From assembly GCA_003388505.1 (NCBI GenBank), contig QQVO01000024.1, positions 1-35,307 on the forward strand: a DNA stretch of 35,307 nucleotides. Direction: 5' to 3'. This document shows, piece after piece, positions 35,157 to 35,307 of the stretch; within the stretch, counting starts at the first letter, position 1, and every line of letters starts with the position of its first letter. The notes under the pieces were generated by a model. That model was given only the letters and a program-made list of their open reading frames with translations. It did not search any database and was not told where the DNA came from. Source of the stretch: Planctomycetota bacterium. Lineage in GTDB: Bacteria > Planctomycetota > Planctomycetia > Planctomycetales > Planctomycetaceae. The position numbers and the translations under genes are program-made.

Positions 35157-35189
35157 ACACTCCGATGATGGGGGGGCACGCAACGCCGT

Positions 35190-35306
35190 TCACGATATTA
35201 GCAGGAACTTGAATCCAAGTTCTTTGGCTCGCTTGATTTCGCGTGTGGTTGCTGTTCGGCATTTCGGTGGGCTCGGTGGTTTGTCGTTCTTCTTGCGAGG
35301 CCACTC
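35190..35306 (-). CDS. Possible 3' end of a gene that continues past the window
   Basis: On the minus strand a frame is open from the window edge to a TGA at 35192-35190. It encodes a lysine-rich tail (EWPRKKNDKPPSPPKCRTA, ending REIKRAKELGFKFLLIS). The composition is plausible for a protein C terminus but third-position GC is lower than in neighbouring genes, and no family is recognised. It may equally be chance. Confidence 0.2.
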   Translation of the reverse strand, partial: EWPRKKNDKPPSPPKCRTATTREIKRAKELGFKFLLIS

Positions 35307-35307
35307 A

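Overview
The window is high-GC bacterial DNA that reads as a member of the Planctomycetes. Three large secreted c-type cytochromes of the PVC (Planctomycetes-Verrucomicrobia) heme-binding type, a Minf_1886-type protein restricted to that superphylum, a PSP1-domain protein, Gram-negative lipid A genes (lpxB, lpxK) and many short dispersed hairpin repeats between genes all point that way. No rRNA, tRNA, CRISPR array, prophage or insertion sequence was seen. The region looks chromosomal, with short transcription units on both strands.

Layout. 0.3-3.3 kb (-): large propeller/HEAT/cytochrome c protein. 3.6-6.9 kb (+): two secreted proteins of unknown function; the second is split into two frames by an exact 23-bp tandem duplication. 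7.0-8.8 kb (-): family X DNA polymerase with PHP nuclease domain. 9.2-10.9 kb (+): PAS-GAF-receiver signalling protein. 11.0-11.5 kb (-): zinc-ribbon DUF4282-like membrane protein. 11.8-12.1 kb (+): candidate structured RNA with its own promoter-like sequence, a 14-codon mini-ORF behind a near-perfect Shine-Dalgarno, a downstream copy of the 16S anti-Shine-Dalgarno tail that can fold back onto it, and a strong terminator. 12.1-13.1 kb (+): secreted glycerophosphodiester phosphodiesterase. 13.1-14.2 kb: gene-free, repeat-rich stretch. 14.2-16.1 kb (+): PSP1 protein, Minf_1886 protein, small membrane-anchored protein. 16.1-18.7 kb: divergent lpxB and lpxK. 18.7-19.8 kb: HicA/HicB-like pair (-) divergent from a Clp-N-only protein (+). 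20.0-22.7 kb (+): HemN-like radical SAM enzyme and a kelch-like propeller. 22.8-25.9 kb (-): second large cytochrome. 26.1-29.1 kb (+): M28 peptidase with PDZ domain, overlapping a D-2-hydroxyacid dehydrogenase. 29.5-30.7 kb (+): coiled-coil protein. 30.7-33.1 kb (-): DUF6263-like lipoprotein and mnmA. 33.3-35.1 kb (+): third cytochrome c protein.

How the genes relate. Most are independent units. Real couplings are the 4-bp overlap of peptidase and dehydrogenase, the 5-bp gap between the Minf_1886 gene and its neighbour, the 18-bp gap in the HicAB-like pair, and lpxB/lpxK sharing a 198-bp divergent promoter region. Several gene ends carry perfect hairpins of a few recurring families. These repeats, the candidate RNA and the frameshifting duplication are the least ordinary parts of the window. 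Functional names come from reading motifs by eye; no database search was run.
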